Source: CAZFER01 sp964517495 (GTDB lineage: Bacteria; Hinthialibacterota; Hinthialibacteria; Hinthialibacterales; Hinthialibacteraceae). Taken from it: DNA of 30,320 nt. Shown here in pieces: positions 1 through 8,416 of the stretch. The DNA lies in contig CAZFER010000075.1 of NCBI GenBank assembly GCA_964517495.1, positions 1 to 30,320 on the forward strand. Direction: 5' to 3'. The stretch's first letter is position 1. Each line of letters begins with the position of its first letter. The position numbers were made by a program, and so were the translations under genes. The notes beneath the pieces were generated by a model that ran no database searches, was not told where the DNA came from, and saw only the letters and a list, made by a program, of their open reading frames with translations.

Positions 1-59
1 GAGGCTCCCGCCGAGCCGTTTCCGCGTACAACGGCTCGGCGGGGGAGCCTCGCCCTCCC
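1..59. repeat. GC-rich palindromic (REP-like) element
   Basis: Positions 1-20 and 30-51 are inverted copies of each other. The arms match over 20 bases apart from two extra G in the right arm, and a 9-base loop lies between them, so the RNA or single strand would fold into a very stable hairpin. The right half continues into CGCCCTCCC at 51-59. The element is far richer in GC than the surrounding DNA and carries no reading frame of note. It lies beyond the 3' end of the minus-strand gene that stops at 253, the usual place for REP-type elements. It may continue left of the window. It has no U-tract, so I do not call it a terminator. Confidence 0.75.
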
Positions 60-177
60 TATTTAACGATCCAATTTGATCTTAACTAAATGACATTGTG
101 TTAGTCCCTACAACAGGTAGGGGTCTACCTATGGTCAACCCAGTTTTGAGACAAGTTCATCTGCTGAACAGTAATAG

Positions 178-211
178 GTACAACGGCTCATCACGAGATT
201 CGCGCCCTCCC
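178..211. repeat. Second, partial copy of the palindromic element
   Basis: GTACAACGGCTC at 178-189 is identical to 26-37, and CGCCCTCCC at 203-211 is identical to 51-59. The spacing between the two blocks is the same in both copies (25 bases start to start), but the 13 bases between them differ completely. This copy lacks the left inverted arm. It shows the element is dispersed and has conserved ends around a variable core. Confidence 0.65.
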
Positions 212-252
212 GTTTGAGTGAATAACATGGGGCTTGGTACAATCCAAAGCAC

Positions 253-1767
253 TTATTTCCCTCCATTCTCCTGAAGCGCATAAAGGTTTCTCAGCGTTGC
301 CACATAGAGCACTCCATTAGCGGCTGTGGCTGTGCCTCCAATAGGGCTGTCCATACGGTTCTCGCTGATGATCTTTTTCTGCCGGTTGGCCTCAAATACA
401 AAGAAATCTCTTCGTTTCGTTCCAATATATACTTTCCCATCAGCCACCATCGGTGATGCCCAGATCGTACCTTCGCAGTCATGGGTCCAAAATGCTTTTC
501 CTGTATCCGCATCCAGGCAATGAAGAATTCCATCACAATCCGCAATAAAAACCATGCCATCCTGAATAGCCGGTGTTGTACAGCAATGTTCGTTGACCTC
601 ATGCGACCAAATCAACCCCGTTTCTGTAATATCACCCTTTTTGGTTGCATCGAAGCACTTCAACCAGGCTTTGTTTTTTCCCCACCAGATATCTCCACCC
701 ACAGCGACGTAAATTCGGTTGTTATAAAAAACTGGCATCCCTTTGATGTTACTCGGCCCCTCTTCACGATTCCGGTTATATTTGTGAACATTTTCTTTCG
801 GCGCGTTTGGATCACAATCAAAACGCCATACTCGTTTAAGTGATTCAACCTCTCCTTCCGGTGGCACTGAGTCCAAAGCCTCAAATGCGTACACAACTCC
901 ATCTCCTCCAGCAAAGAAGATCAATTTTTGCTCATTCACAACACCAAGTGCAGGAGAAGACCACGTACTGTGAAAAATCCGGGGACCAATATTTTCCTTA
1001 TCCTGTGCCAGGAGCCGTCCCGTTTTTTTATGGAGAACGATAAGGCTTGGTGCGTTTGGCCTTCTGATCTTTTTGTGGGTATTATCAACACCATTACTCG
1101 TGTTGATATAAAGAAAATCACCATCCAGAAGAATTGAGGCATGAGCGGAATCATGCGGATAGGTCCCAGCTTGTTTGGGGATGTCATAAATCCAGATTAT
1201 GTCAGCGTCCAGGGGAGTGACCTCAAAGGTTTCATTAAGGCCTAATCCCATGTGATAGTCTTCATCTTTATATGGACCATCATTGCCATTGGATTGGCCA
1301 TTGCTATCAAGGCAGATTACTTCGTTTCGATTACTGATGGCGTACACGCGGCCGCCATCTACAGTAACAGGAGAGGGGATTCCTGCACGTGGCCAGTCGA
1401 AATAGGGATCAGGACCAAGTTTGGGAACCACTAATTGCCAGAGAAGGCTCCCGTCCTCTTCGTTAAAGCACATTAAAACACCTCGGTCGCCCTGATGGCG
1501 TGGATCCCGAGGGGAATCATTGTTGGTCCCAATGAACACTCTTCCGTTTGTCACGATAGGGGATGACCAGGTTTGGCTGCCTAATGGTGTCACCCATTTA
1601 ACATTCTCACCTGATTCCACATCAAAATCGTCAACCAGATTCGTCTCGGATGAGACCATGTTTCGTGTGAATTTTTGCCCCCACTGCGGTTGGTCATCTG
1701 CAATCGTATTGAAAACAGAAAGAAATCCGTAAGCAAAAACAGAAAATAATGTAATGAACTTCTTCAT
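253..1767 (-). CDS. Secreted PQQ-like beta-propeller repeat protein (504 aa)
   Basis: A signal peptide (about residues 1-23, cleavage near TIA/DD) precedes a full-length propeller. The repeated blades have the pattern 'SSPIVTNGRVFIGTNN', 'ALGVVNEQKLIFFAGGDG' and 'ASPMVADGKVYIGTKRRD', each followed by a stretch like 'HCLDADTGKAFW'. This is the pyrrolo-quinoline-quinone-like / outer-membrane-protein-BamB fold. The protein has no CxxCH haem motif and no clear PQQ-dehydrogenase catalytic residues, so a scaffold or binding role is as likely as an enzyme. It is the last gene of a minus-strand group, 200 bp downstream of the CRTAC1 gene, so it may have its own promoter. A weak AAGG lies about 10 bases before the ATG. 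The family is clear; the function is unknown. Confidence 0.85.
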   Translation of the reverse strand: MKKFITLFSVFAYGFLSVFNTIADDQPQWGQKFTRNMVSSETNLVDDFDVESGENVKWVTPLGSQTWSSPIVTNGRVFIGTNNDSPRDPRHQGDRGVLMCFNEEDGSLLWQLVVPKLGPDPYFDWPRAGIPSPVTVDGGRVYAISNRNEVICLDSNGQSNGNDGPYKDEDYHMGLGLNETFEVTPLDADIIWIYDIPKQAGTYPHDSAHASILLDGDFLYINTSNGVDNTHKKIRRPNAPSLIVLHKKTGRLLAQDKENIGPRIFHSTWSSPALGVVNEQKLIFFAGGDGVVYAFEALDSVPPEGEVESLKRVWRFDCDPNAPKENVHKYNRNREEGPSNIKGMPVFYNNRIYVAVGGDIWWGKNKAWLKCFDATKKGDITETGLIWSHEVNEHCCTTPAIQDGMVFIADCDGILHCLDADTGKAFWTHDCEGTIWASPMVADGKVYIGTKRRDFFVFEANRQKKIISENRMDSPIGGTATAANGVLYVATLRNLYALQENGGK

Positions 1768-1967
1768 CCCTAGTTACCTTGAATCCTTTCAATCTATTTA
1801 TAGTTATCCTTTTGGATGTTTAAACACTTAATAGACTACATCCATTTAAGGAAGATTGATAAGGACCACGGTACTTTATTTAACGGTCTATTTCTTAAAG
1901 TTCATTATTCATTAATAGTGAAATATAGGAATTAGAGAAGTTAAATTGGATAATACCCTCCTTTTAA

Positions 1968-3755
1968 TCAACTCTCCACCGGTTGCTTAATAATATTGGT
2001 CGAATCAATTTTCAATTCATTGAGCTGGTCACCACTAATAATTTGTTCTTGCCCATTAGGCCAGGCTATTTCCAGACGATCGATGGAGGTGGATTCTCCC
2101 AGCCCAAAAGTTTGAGTGAATTCACTCTGGCTAAGGTAGGATGAACCAGTGCGAATACTGAAGGTTTGCTTATGCGTGCCAGTTATTAGACTTATTTTTG
2201 CGCCAATGGCGTCTTGGTTGGGATAATGCCCCAACAGTCGTAATCGAATATAATGATTAACCGATGCGGCATCCTGATTCTCTAACAAACGGGGTGGACC
2301 ACCACAGGCACTCAATAGTAAATCAAGATCACCATCGCCGTCGATATCGCCGTTCGCCAAACCACGTGCCAGCATTTTGCGGCTGAAATCTTCACCAATT
2401 TGAGGCGTCATATCCTCGAAACGCTGATCTTTATGGTTTTTAAACAATTGAGGTGGTTGCTTGAATAAAACATTCTTTTCAACTTTTTCAATATCCGGTT
2501 CAATATGGCCATTAGCGATAGCCATATCTAGATAACCATCCAGATCATAGTCAAAAAAGGCCAGTCCAAATGTTAGGGAAAGAAGGCTTGGACGGCTTAG
2601 CCGTGTTCGCCCTGCAGTATCAACAAAAAACATATTGCTAACCATACTAAAAAATGATATCGGCTCATGGCTGAAGTTCCCGATGGCTATCGTAGGGCGG
2701 TCATTAAAATAGGCGACATCAATACCCATACCCGCTCGGGCACGCCCGTTTTCATCATAGGCAATCCCGGCGGTTAAGCCTGTTTCTTCAAACGTACCAT
2801 TTGCTTTGTTGAGATAAAGATAGTTAGGTTGAGTATCATTGGCCACCACAAGGTCGGGGAAGTGATCGTTGTTAAAATCGGCAATCGCGACACCAAGGGA
2901 TTTCCCCTCTGGATTCCATACACCAGCGGCTTTGGTGACATCTTTAAAGGTCCCATCCCCCTGGTTTTTGTAAAGTAAACAGGATAAGCCATTATAGTAA
3001 TCAGGAGTCGTATAGGATTTGTCCAAACCTGCGCGAGTGGTATAAATGTCGTTCTCGATCGACCATTGCACATAATTGCAAACAAAAAGATCTAACCAGC
3101 CATCACGATCATAATCTACCCAGGCCGCACCAGTCGACCAATAGGGATACGAACGTCCTTCATCATCTGTCCATTGGGGGGATGTTAAACCGGAATCTTC
3201 TGTGATATCACTAAATGTGCCATCGCCATTGTTTTTTAAGAGCCGATTTCCATCGATGGCGGCGGTGAGAAAAATATCACGATGACCATCAGCATCCATA
3301 TCAGCAATAGCACACCCCATTCCATATAGAGAAATATCCAAACCAGCCTCCGTGGTGACATCGGTAAAATGTCCAGCTCCATCATTACGGTAGAGGCGTT
3401 GAATGGCTTTTTGAGCCGGTTCCTCTTTGGGGGTAATTTGACGGCTATTCACAAAGAAAATATCCAGGTCACCATCATGATCATAGTCAAACATTGAGCA
3501 TCCGGAACCAAGTGTTTCCGGCATATATTTGTGGTCTGAAAGGCCATTTTCATGCACAAAATCAATACCAGACATTTGTGTAACGTCTCTATAGACGATT
3601 TTGGTTTCAGGTTTATTTATTGCAGTGGGGCTGGGTTCCGCTTTAACATACGTTTCAGGAGAAGGTGCATCCGGCTCTACAGGCTTACTTTTGCTGCAAG
3701 CCGCAAGGCTTATCATTAGGGCTAGGCATACAATATACAACTCAATATTCTTCAT
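1968..3755 (-). CDS. CRTAC1-type lipoprotein with FG-GAP/VCBS repeats and ASPIC/UnbV domain (595 aa)
   Basis: I place the start at the ATG ending at 3755, preceded by AAGGGGAG at a 4-base spacing; an upstream ATG at 3785 has no such site. The first 20 residues form a lipoprotein signal (SLAAC, Cys20). At least six calcium-binding blades follow (DYDHDGDLDIFF, DMDADGHRDIFL, DYDRDGWLDLFV, DYDLDGYLDMAI, DIDGDGDLDLLL), an integrin-alpha-like propeller. The C-terminal ~90 residues are an ASPIC/UnbV domain (GSSYLSQSEFTQTFGLGES, then a WPNGQ motif). The gene lies 57 bp downstream of the multihaem gene and is probably cotranscribed with it. A paralogue sits at 11619-13265 beside another multihaem cytochrome. 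The biochemical role of bacterial members of this family is unknown. Confidence 0.88.
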   Translation of the reverse strand: MKNIELYIVCLALMISLAACSKSKPVEPDAPSPETYVKAEPSPTAINKPETKIVYRDVTQMSGIDFVHENGLSDHKYMPETLGSGCSMFDYDHDGDLDIFFVNSRQITPKEEPAQKAIQRLYRNDGAGHFTDVTTEAGLDISLYGMGCAIADMDADGHRDIFLTAAIDGNRLLKNNGDGTFSDITEDSGLTSPQWTDDEGRSYPYWSTGAAWVDYDRDGWLDLFVCNYVQWSIENDIYTTRAGLDKSYTTPDYYNGLSCLLYKNQGDGTFKDVTKAAGVWNPEGKSLGVAIADFNNDHFPDLVVANDTQPNYLYLNKANGTFEETGLTAGIAYDENGRARAGMGIDVAYFNDRPTIAIGNFSHEPISFFSMVSNMFFVDTAGRTRLSRPSLLSLTFGLAFFDYDLDGYLDMAIANGHIEPDIEKVEKNVLFKQPPQLFKNHKDQRFEDMTPQIGEDFSRKMLARGLANGDIDGDGDLDLLLSACGGPPRLLENQDAASVNHYIRLRLLGHYPNQDAIGAKISLITGTHKQTFSIRTGSSYLSQSEFTQTFGLGESTSIDRLEIAWPNGQEQIISGDQLNELKIDSTNIIKQPVES

Positions 3756-3812
3756 TGATCTCCCCTTCATTATTTCTTTATACATATTGTTGATAGCTTA
3801 TATTCAACGAGT

Positions 3813-6713
3813 TTATTTAATGGAAATTTGTGGATTGGGATCTAATTCGTAGATGATGATTTTTTGGCTGGCATAGTTATCTGTTGGGTTCTCTAATCGA
3901 TATTTTTGAGTAGCTTGTGCGGCTGACTCATCTATCTGATATTTAAGGTAAGCCTTTTCGGCTTCAGCCGCTTTCTCTTGCTCTCCCAGTGCCCGATAAC
4001 ATAAGGTACGGTGATAATGAGCAATTCGGTTTTCTGGATCAATTTTGAGCAATTCTAAAAAAGCTTTTAACGAATCTTCATATTTCCCATCAAGATAATA
4101 TGTTCGGCCCAATTCGCGCCATGAAGCTCTGTCTTCCGGGAAATAGGCTAACACGCGCTGAAAAGCATTTGCTGCTTCTTCATAAAGGCCTTCCTCTTTT
4201 TTGGCAAGTCCCCAAAACCAAGCGGTCTGTGGATCACCAGGAGCCAACGTTTCACATTGTTCGAGATAATCATACGCTTTCTCGATATTTCCTTCCATAA
4301 TGGCAACCCGTGCCCGGTTTCGAGGTCCGTCAACTTTTTCAGGTTGAAGTTTGGCGACTTGAGTAAAAGCCCAATCTGCTGTGCGAAAATCCTGATGGCG
4401 AAAGTGGGCATTCCCGTAATCGTTAAACCGAATCCAATCGTTATTTTCAACCATTAAAAGGCCGGTCGCTGATTTCTCAGGCAGTGTTTCAGATAGAGGA
4501 AGCTGAACAGAATCAGAAGCGACAACAGTCACAGGTAGATCAGGGATGGTTTTACCTTCAAAACGGGGTAGATTGGGTAAAGGTTCCCGATTAAACACAA
4601 ATTCAGTGAAATCACGGTTAAATTTACGCCATTTTAGTTGGGCGGAAATATCCAGATTTTCGATATTGGTTCCTTTGGGCACCGTAAAACGATATCGTAC
4701 CACATCGGATGATCCTGGGGGAATAACCCGGGCATAAACAACCGCATGAAAGTTCTGTGGATCACGATGCAAGGCAGGTTGGCTGTTTTTATCAACAAAA
4801 AGCACTTTATAAAAATGCGCTTTTGGATCCACTCGTCCATTTTCACCCAATCGGCCACTTTCATAGATCAAGCGGCCTTTATCATCTTTGACCTTGAAAT
4901 GAATCCAGGACTCATTGGAATCATTCGTACCGCCTGGATAAGTATGTCCAACCCCTTTGTTTCGCACTATAACATCAACTTGGATGGTTTCGCCATATTG
5001 AATGGTCGGAGGATTCGTTTTTATTGCTGGAAAGGGAATTTGTTCATTCTCTCGGCGCAGGGCAAAAATATCAACACGCATTTTATCATCCTGCAAAAAT
5101 TTCTCCGTAAGTTGAACGGTTTTATCATCACCCCGCATATAGGGTAAAGCGGTGTTAACCGCAAGAAACCGATGAGATTTCACCATACCATTTTTGGCGC
5201 TGACATCAGGTAACTCAACTCGTTCCAAGGGCATATGGCAATCCTGGCATACTCGTTTGGTTGGTGGTAAATAAAAAGTCCGTGAAGCATTCCGGGCCAC
5301 ACCGCTATCATGCCAGGCGTCATAATCATCCTGCCCTCGCAACCAACGATAATGGTTGATAGGGGTATCTAATGATACTTTATGACAGCTCATGCAATAT
5401 TCAGGGGAACGGAAAAAGGATTTCAGCATTTGCTGTTTATGTACATTGGGCTTGGACTTGACCAACATATCATGAAACAGCTTACCAGGGCCGGATTTGG
5501 ACATGGCGAATAAATACGGTGACGGCGCTCCGGCAGATAGATTGTAGTTACCGTTTGCTTCTTTGCCATGTATTTCATCAATCAAATGGCAGGAGAGACA
5601 TGTTAATCCAGCCTGTGATTCTGGCCAGTGAGTATCAACTTTCTCCAGCATTTTACCTTGGAACATCAGCACAGGATCATGACACGCACCGCACCATTGG
5701 CTGCGCTGAAAACCATTTTCTTCATCACGAAGGTTATCCACACTGGCTTTATAAAATAGATTATTAAATGAGGAAAATCGATGCGCTGATTTGGACCACT
5801 GGTCAACAATTGCCGCATGGCACCGGGCACAGGTGTCCGAGCCCATCGAGTCGTTGATCACGAAACCATATTTATCCATATCCTTTTCAATTTGCTCATC
5901 ACTAATCTTATCTCCCATCGTTAACACCTCGCGAAGTATGCGTTGTCCTGTTGATGTGGTTGTCGGTGAGGGAAAGAAGGGACTATTTTCTTCACCTAAA
6001 TTGGTTGGATTAAAGGGGATAAATGGATCGACGATTTTTCCATTGTTTTGTGACGATGCGGTGATAGGTTGAGCAGAATAATCTTTCCCTTTAATGGTTT
6101 TTGGATATTGGGCCTGATTGATTGCATGAATCCCCAATAATATAATCCATAATCCCGCAATGGTGGAAAACGCATAGGTGATTCGTTTTGGGGAAGGTTT
6201 GTATGTCGACATCAAACGATGACCAATATAAAGCAATGGAACACCAATCGCCAAGGCACGATGGGAATAAAAAATCCACCGATTTTGAGTACTATTGGCT
6301 TCCGACATGATAAAAAATCCGGAAAAGCCTAAAAAGAAAGCACTTACGGCAAGAATAATGCCGAACCGAATGGCCTTTTTATTATTCATCAACCATGCAT
6401 CTTTAACATGCCAAAGCACAAACCCAATAAAAAGGACCAAAAGGGTGATTCCACCTATAATATGGGTTAAAAGCATAATTTGGTAAAAAGGGGGCAAGTT
6501 ACGGGCGGGAAGGGCATCATTGGATTCACCAATACTCTGTGTTCCAATCTTGCCATAGGCCGAGGTCTCGTAAAATCCCTCTGTGATATCACGATTCAGT
6601 TCCGATGGTGTTGTGAAAAAAAGAAATCCTGAATTGGCAATCAAAAAGGCTGTTAATACTAGAATAATGATCAATAAATAAACTTGAGACTTTGAAAGTA
6701 TTAAAGTTTTCAT
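3813..6713 (-). CDS. Membrane cytochrome: b-type-like helices + five c-haem motifs + TPR domain (966 aa)
   Basis: Start is the ATG ending at 6713, with GGGG 8 bases upstream; a TTG at 6764 is less likely. Five predicted membrane helices lie at about residues 11-33, 79-103, 117-137, 148-166 and 180-196. Helix 2 has H84 and H102 and helix 4 has H151 and H165, near opposite ends of each helix, the layout of bis-His dihaem b-type cytochromes. Five CxxCH motifs follow (C295, C341, C372, C440, C489), then a beta-rich part with 'GHTYPGGTNDSNESW', and TPR repeats from about 755 to 910. An N-in topology puts haems and TPRs in the periplasm. It is probably a quinone-linked electron conduit (inference). 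It heads a minus-strand operon with the CRTAC1 gene. Confidence 0.85.
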   Translation of the reverse strand: MKTLILSKSQVYLLIIILVLTAFLIANSGFLFFTTPSELNRDITEGFYETSAYGKIGTQSIGESNDALPARNLPPFYQIMLLTHIIGGITLLVLFIGFVLWHVKDAWLMNNKKAIRFGIILAVSAFFLGFSGFFIMSEANSTQNRWIFYSHRALAIGVPLLYIGHRLMSTYKPSPKRITYAFSTIAGLWIILLGIHAINQAQYPKTIKGKDYSAQPITASSQNNGKIVDPFIPFNPTNLGEENSPFFPSPTTTSTGQRILREVLTMGDKISDEQIEKDMDKYGFVINDSMGSDTCARCHAAIVDQWSKSAHRFSSFNNLFYKASVDNLRDEENGFQRSQWCGACHDPVLMFQGKMLEKVDTHWPESQAGLTCLSCHLIDEIHGKEANGNYNLSAGAPSPYLFAMSKSGPGKLFHDMLVKSKPNVHKQQMLKSFFRSPEYCMSCHKVSLDTPINHYRWLRGQDDYDAWHDSGVARNASRTFYLPPTKRVCQDCHMPLERVELPDVSAKNGMVKSHRFLAVNTALPYMRGDDKTVQLTEKFLQDDKMRVDIFALRRENEQIPFPAIKTNPPTIQYGETIQVDVIVRNKGVGHTYPGGTNDSNESWIHFKVKDDKGRLIYESGRLGENGRVDPKAHFYKVLFVDKNSQPALHRDPQNFHAVVYARVIPPGSSDVVRYRFTVPKGTNIENLDISAQLKWRKFNRDFTEFVFNREPLPNLPRFEGKTIPDLPVTVVASDSVQLPLSETLPEKSATGLLMVENNDWIRFNDYGNAHFRHQDFRTADWAFTQVAKLQPEKVDGPRNRARVAIMEGNIEKAYDYLEQCETLAPGDPQTAWFWGLAKKEEGLYEEAANAFQRVLAYFPEDRASWRELGRTYYLDGKYEDSLKAFLELLKIDPENRIAHYHRTLCYRALGEQEKAAEAEKAYLKYQIDESAAQATQKYRLENPTDNYASQKIIIYELDPNPQISIK

Positions 6714-6896
6714 CTTTTCATCCCCATATTTTGTACGATGCACGTTGATAGAATGCAAAATCAATAGAAATAGATACTTACATTAAACATTACTAATTTG
6801 GTAAATATTATTATGCACTATTTTTATTTAATGGCTAGTCCTATTAATCAATTTAATTCAGGTCGAAGTTTATAAAAAAATGTTACAAAAAATCCG

Positions 6897-6924
6897 TTGC
6901 AAATCAATTATATTTGTGCATAAT
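6897..6924 (+). promoter_or_regulatory. Candidate sigma-70-type promoter for the pseudopilin gene
   Basis: TTGCAA (6897-6902) and CATAAT (6919-6924) are separated by 16 bases, in the AT-rich divergent region between the membrane cytochrome gene and the pseudopilin. The predicted start point is about 60 bases before the ATG at 6991. In AT-rich DNA such matches are common by chance. Confidence 0.4.
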
Positions 6925-6990
6925 TAGGAGAAATTTCTTGATTGTACACTATGTCAATCTCTTAATGATGATTAAAAAGGGAATGTTTGG

Positions 6991-7614
6991 ATGATGAAGA
7001 ATATACTTGAATTTAGATCAGGATTTACTCTTATCGAGCTATTAATTGTGGTTGCCATTATCGGAGTATTGGCGGCCATCGCCGTTCCCAATTTCATTAA
7101 TGCCCAAAACCGGGCATTGGTGACTCGCTCTATGGCAGATATCCGTTCACTTGCCAATGCGGTGGAAATGTATCGCATTGATAGTGGCAGCGTTCCCTTT
7201 CGTCCACCGGGCTGGCCCTGTGGTATGTGCGATGCCTCAGAATTGCGGGCCACATATAATTTATCACCGGTTACCTCACCTATCGCCTACATCCAGCGGA
7301 TACCCTATGATCCCTTTATCGATATCCCTTTAATCGGCAACATGGATCAAAACAGAGGCGATTCCTTGGAGCGTGGCTGGTATCTCTATGTAGGAAGCAA
7401 AGCCAGTTTACAGCCGGATAACGTCTTTGGATGGTGGCATATCTGGGGTTGGGGACCGGATCGAACCCGGCAAGGTTATCCCACACGCCCCTATGACGCC
7501 AGCAATGGTCTTTATTCCAAAGGCGACATCGTCGCCTGCGAAAAACACGGCTACTTAAAAGAAGATCTCTCCCCCAATAGCCAGGATAACGAGACGCATG
7601 TGATTTCGAATTAG
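6991..7614 (+). CDS. Type II secretion/pilin-like pseudopilin, GFTLIE type (207 aa)
   Basis: A class III prepilin signal is at the N-terminus: basic leader, then RSG/FTLIELLIVVAIIGVLAA with cleavage after Gly11 and Glu at +5 of the mature protein. About 20 hydrophobic residues follow, then an amphipathic helix and a globular domain ending in a DASNGLYSKGDIV-type tail. This C-terminus is common among the many pseudopilins of Planctomycetes-like and candidate-phylum genomes. There is no assembly ATPase, prepilin peptidase or secretin beside it, so it would depend on machinery elsewhere. It is transcribed away from the membrane cytochrome. Its 3' end lies directly against a truncated parE on the other strand, so a rearrangement occurred at or near this point. 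Its own reading frame looks intact. Confidence 0.88.
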   Translation: MMKNILEFRSGFTLIELLIVVAIIGVLAAIAVPNFINAQNRALVTRSMADIRSLANAVEMYRIDSGSVPFRPPGWPCGMCDASELRATYNLSPVTSPIAYIQRIPYDPFIDIPLIGNMDQNRGDSLERGWYLYVGSKASLQPDNVFGWWHIWGWGPDRTRQGYPTRPYDASNGLYSKGDIVACEKHGYLKEDLSPNSQDNETHVISN

Positions 7615-7618
7615 TTAT

Positions 7619-7708
7619 ATCCGCAGCAATGGGACTATCTTTATTGATATATTCCCAAATGTCTTCCATATCTTGAAGTGCCCTTTGAGCAATTAATAAC
7701 CGTTTCAT
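7619..7708 (-). pseudogene. parE: Truncated ParE/RelE-family toxin (first ~30 residues only)
   Basis: From the ATG ending at 7708 the frame encodes MKRLLIAQRALQDMEDIWEY and then INKDSPIAAD, the typical first strand and helix of ParE toxins. After about residue 30 the similarity stops and the frame runs into sequence that is the 3' end of the pseudopilin on the opposite strand. The frame stays open to 7316, but that part has none of the ParE core strands. It sits 24 bp downstream of parD, the normal parDE order. The toxin should be inactive. The breakpoint is within about 10 bp of the pseudopilin stop codon. Confidence 0.75.
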
Positions 7709-7732
7709 TGAGCTGTTTTATCTTGGTTGAAT

Positions 7733-7972
7733 CTATTTTCTACCTTTTTGTTTAATCGTTTCAAAAAATGATCTTAATCCTTCTTCATTTTCAATTAGTA
7801 CGGCGTTTCCCTCTTTTATCTGATTTATCCCTTCATCAATGTGATTGAGTATCTCTTGTTTTTGTTTCAATAATTTAATACCTTCATTTATGGCTTCGAC
7901 TCTACTTTGAAAGATTCCATTTTGGATAGCTTTTTCCAGGAAAATCTCATTTTCATTTGTAAGAATAGTCAT
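7733..7972 (-). CDS. parD: ParD-family antitoxin (79 aa), orphaned
   Basis: I start at the ATG ending at 7972, preceded by GAAGGAGA about 8 bases upstream; the in-frame TTG at 7990 would place that site inside the gene. An N-terminal MTILTNENEIFLEKAIQNG strand and helix and the SRVEAINEGIKLLK segment fit a ribbon-helix-helix ParD. A charged C-terminal tail (EGLRSFFETIKQKGRK) is where ParE would be bound. The neighbouring parE is reduced to a stub, so this may be an autoregulator with no toxin left, or an anti-addiction remnant. The reading frame is intact. Confidence 0.78.
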   Translation of the reverse strand: MTILTNENEIFLEKAIQNGIFQSRVEAINEGIKLLKQKQEILNHIDEGINQIKEGNAVLIENEEGLRSFFETIKQKGRK

Positions 7973-8234
7973 TTCCAATCTCTCCTTCAAACTTTGTGGT
8001 TAGAATTATTTTATTTTACTCCTTAACTGAATGAATTTATAGAATTAAGCCCAAATGCATTGTTTAGATTCTCACATAATTAACAAATTGTCTGCTTCTA
8101 CCCAATTCAATCTATATTGGCGTAATTCCAAAGTTGAATTTGGAAATCGAAAATCCATTATAACATCAACAAAATAAAGTATATATTTAATTTAATTGAA
8201 ATTGGTCCGATTTAGTGATTGAGCTTTAAAAGGC

Positions 8235-8263
8235 TTGAGAAAATTTGTATATTTTGATAATAT
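8235..8263 (+). promoter_or_regulatory. Candidate promoter of the plus-strand redox operon
   Basis: TTGAGA (8235-8240) is followed after 17 bases by TAATAT (8258-8263); GATAAT overlaps it at 8256-8261 with a 15-base spacer. It is the best promoter-like pair I see before the first gene of the operon and would give a leader of about 145 bases. Confidence 0.4.
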
Positions 8264-8317
8264 TCACGTTGTGCGGATAAAAAAGAGGTGTGGTGTTGGA
8301 GACGCTCTCACGATGAG

Positions 8318-8341
8318 TTGAAGCGGTTGAAGCGGTTGAAG
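8318..8341 (+). repeat. Short tandem repeat TTGAAGCGG
   Basis: Two full copies of TTGAAGCGG (8318-8326 and 8327-8335) and a third partial copy TTGAAG (8336-8341) lie in the presumed leader of the operon, just before a hairpin. It could be a slippage-prone tract or a binding site array. Confidence 0.6.
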
Positions 8342-8416
8342 GAAGGATTGATATAAATCCTTCATTTAACGCCGTTTGTTAGGGGAATTGCTAATTTTTT
8401 GTAAGTGAGGCGTCTT

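Larger units (their letters stand above)
7973..8416. other. Non-coding stretch between parD and the plus-strand operon
   Basis: No convincing gene fills these ~440 AT-rich bases. A 28-codon minus-strand frame (8072-8158) has a protein-like composition (FRFPNSTLELRQYRLNWVE) but no ribosome site, and could be a gene remnant. The right half holds a promoter-like pair at 8235-8263, a 9-base tandem repeat at 8318-8341, and a hairpin at 8342-8363 (GAAGGATT / AATCCTTC, 6-base loop) without a U-tract. If transcription starts near 8270, the operon has a leader of about 145 bases. I recognise no riboswitch class in it. Confidence 0.55.

Noticed and set aside
7316..7618. Extension of the ParE frame to 130 residues
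   Set aside because: Beyond residue ~30 it is antisense to the intact pseudopilin and has no ParE core strands.
8342..8363. Hairpin before the plus-strand operon as a terminator
   Set aside because: The stem is AT-rich and is followed by ATTTAACGCC, not a U-tract. It may be leader structure only.
8364..8395. AACGCCGTTTGTTAGGGG resembles the core of an integron attC site
   Set aside because: The right core should end GTTRRRY, and GTTAGGG breaks this. I found no matching left core or arm, and there is no cassette array or integrase.
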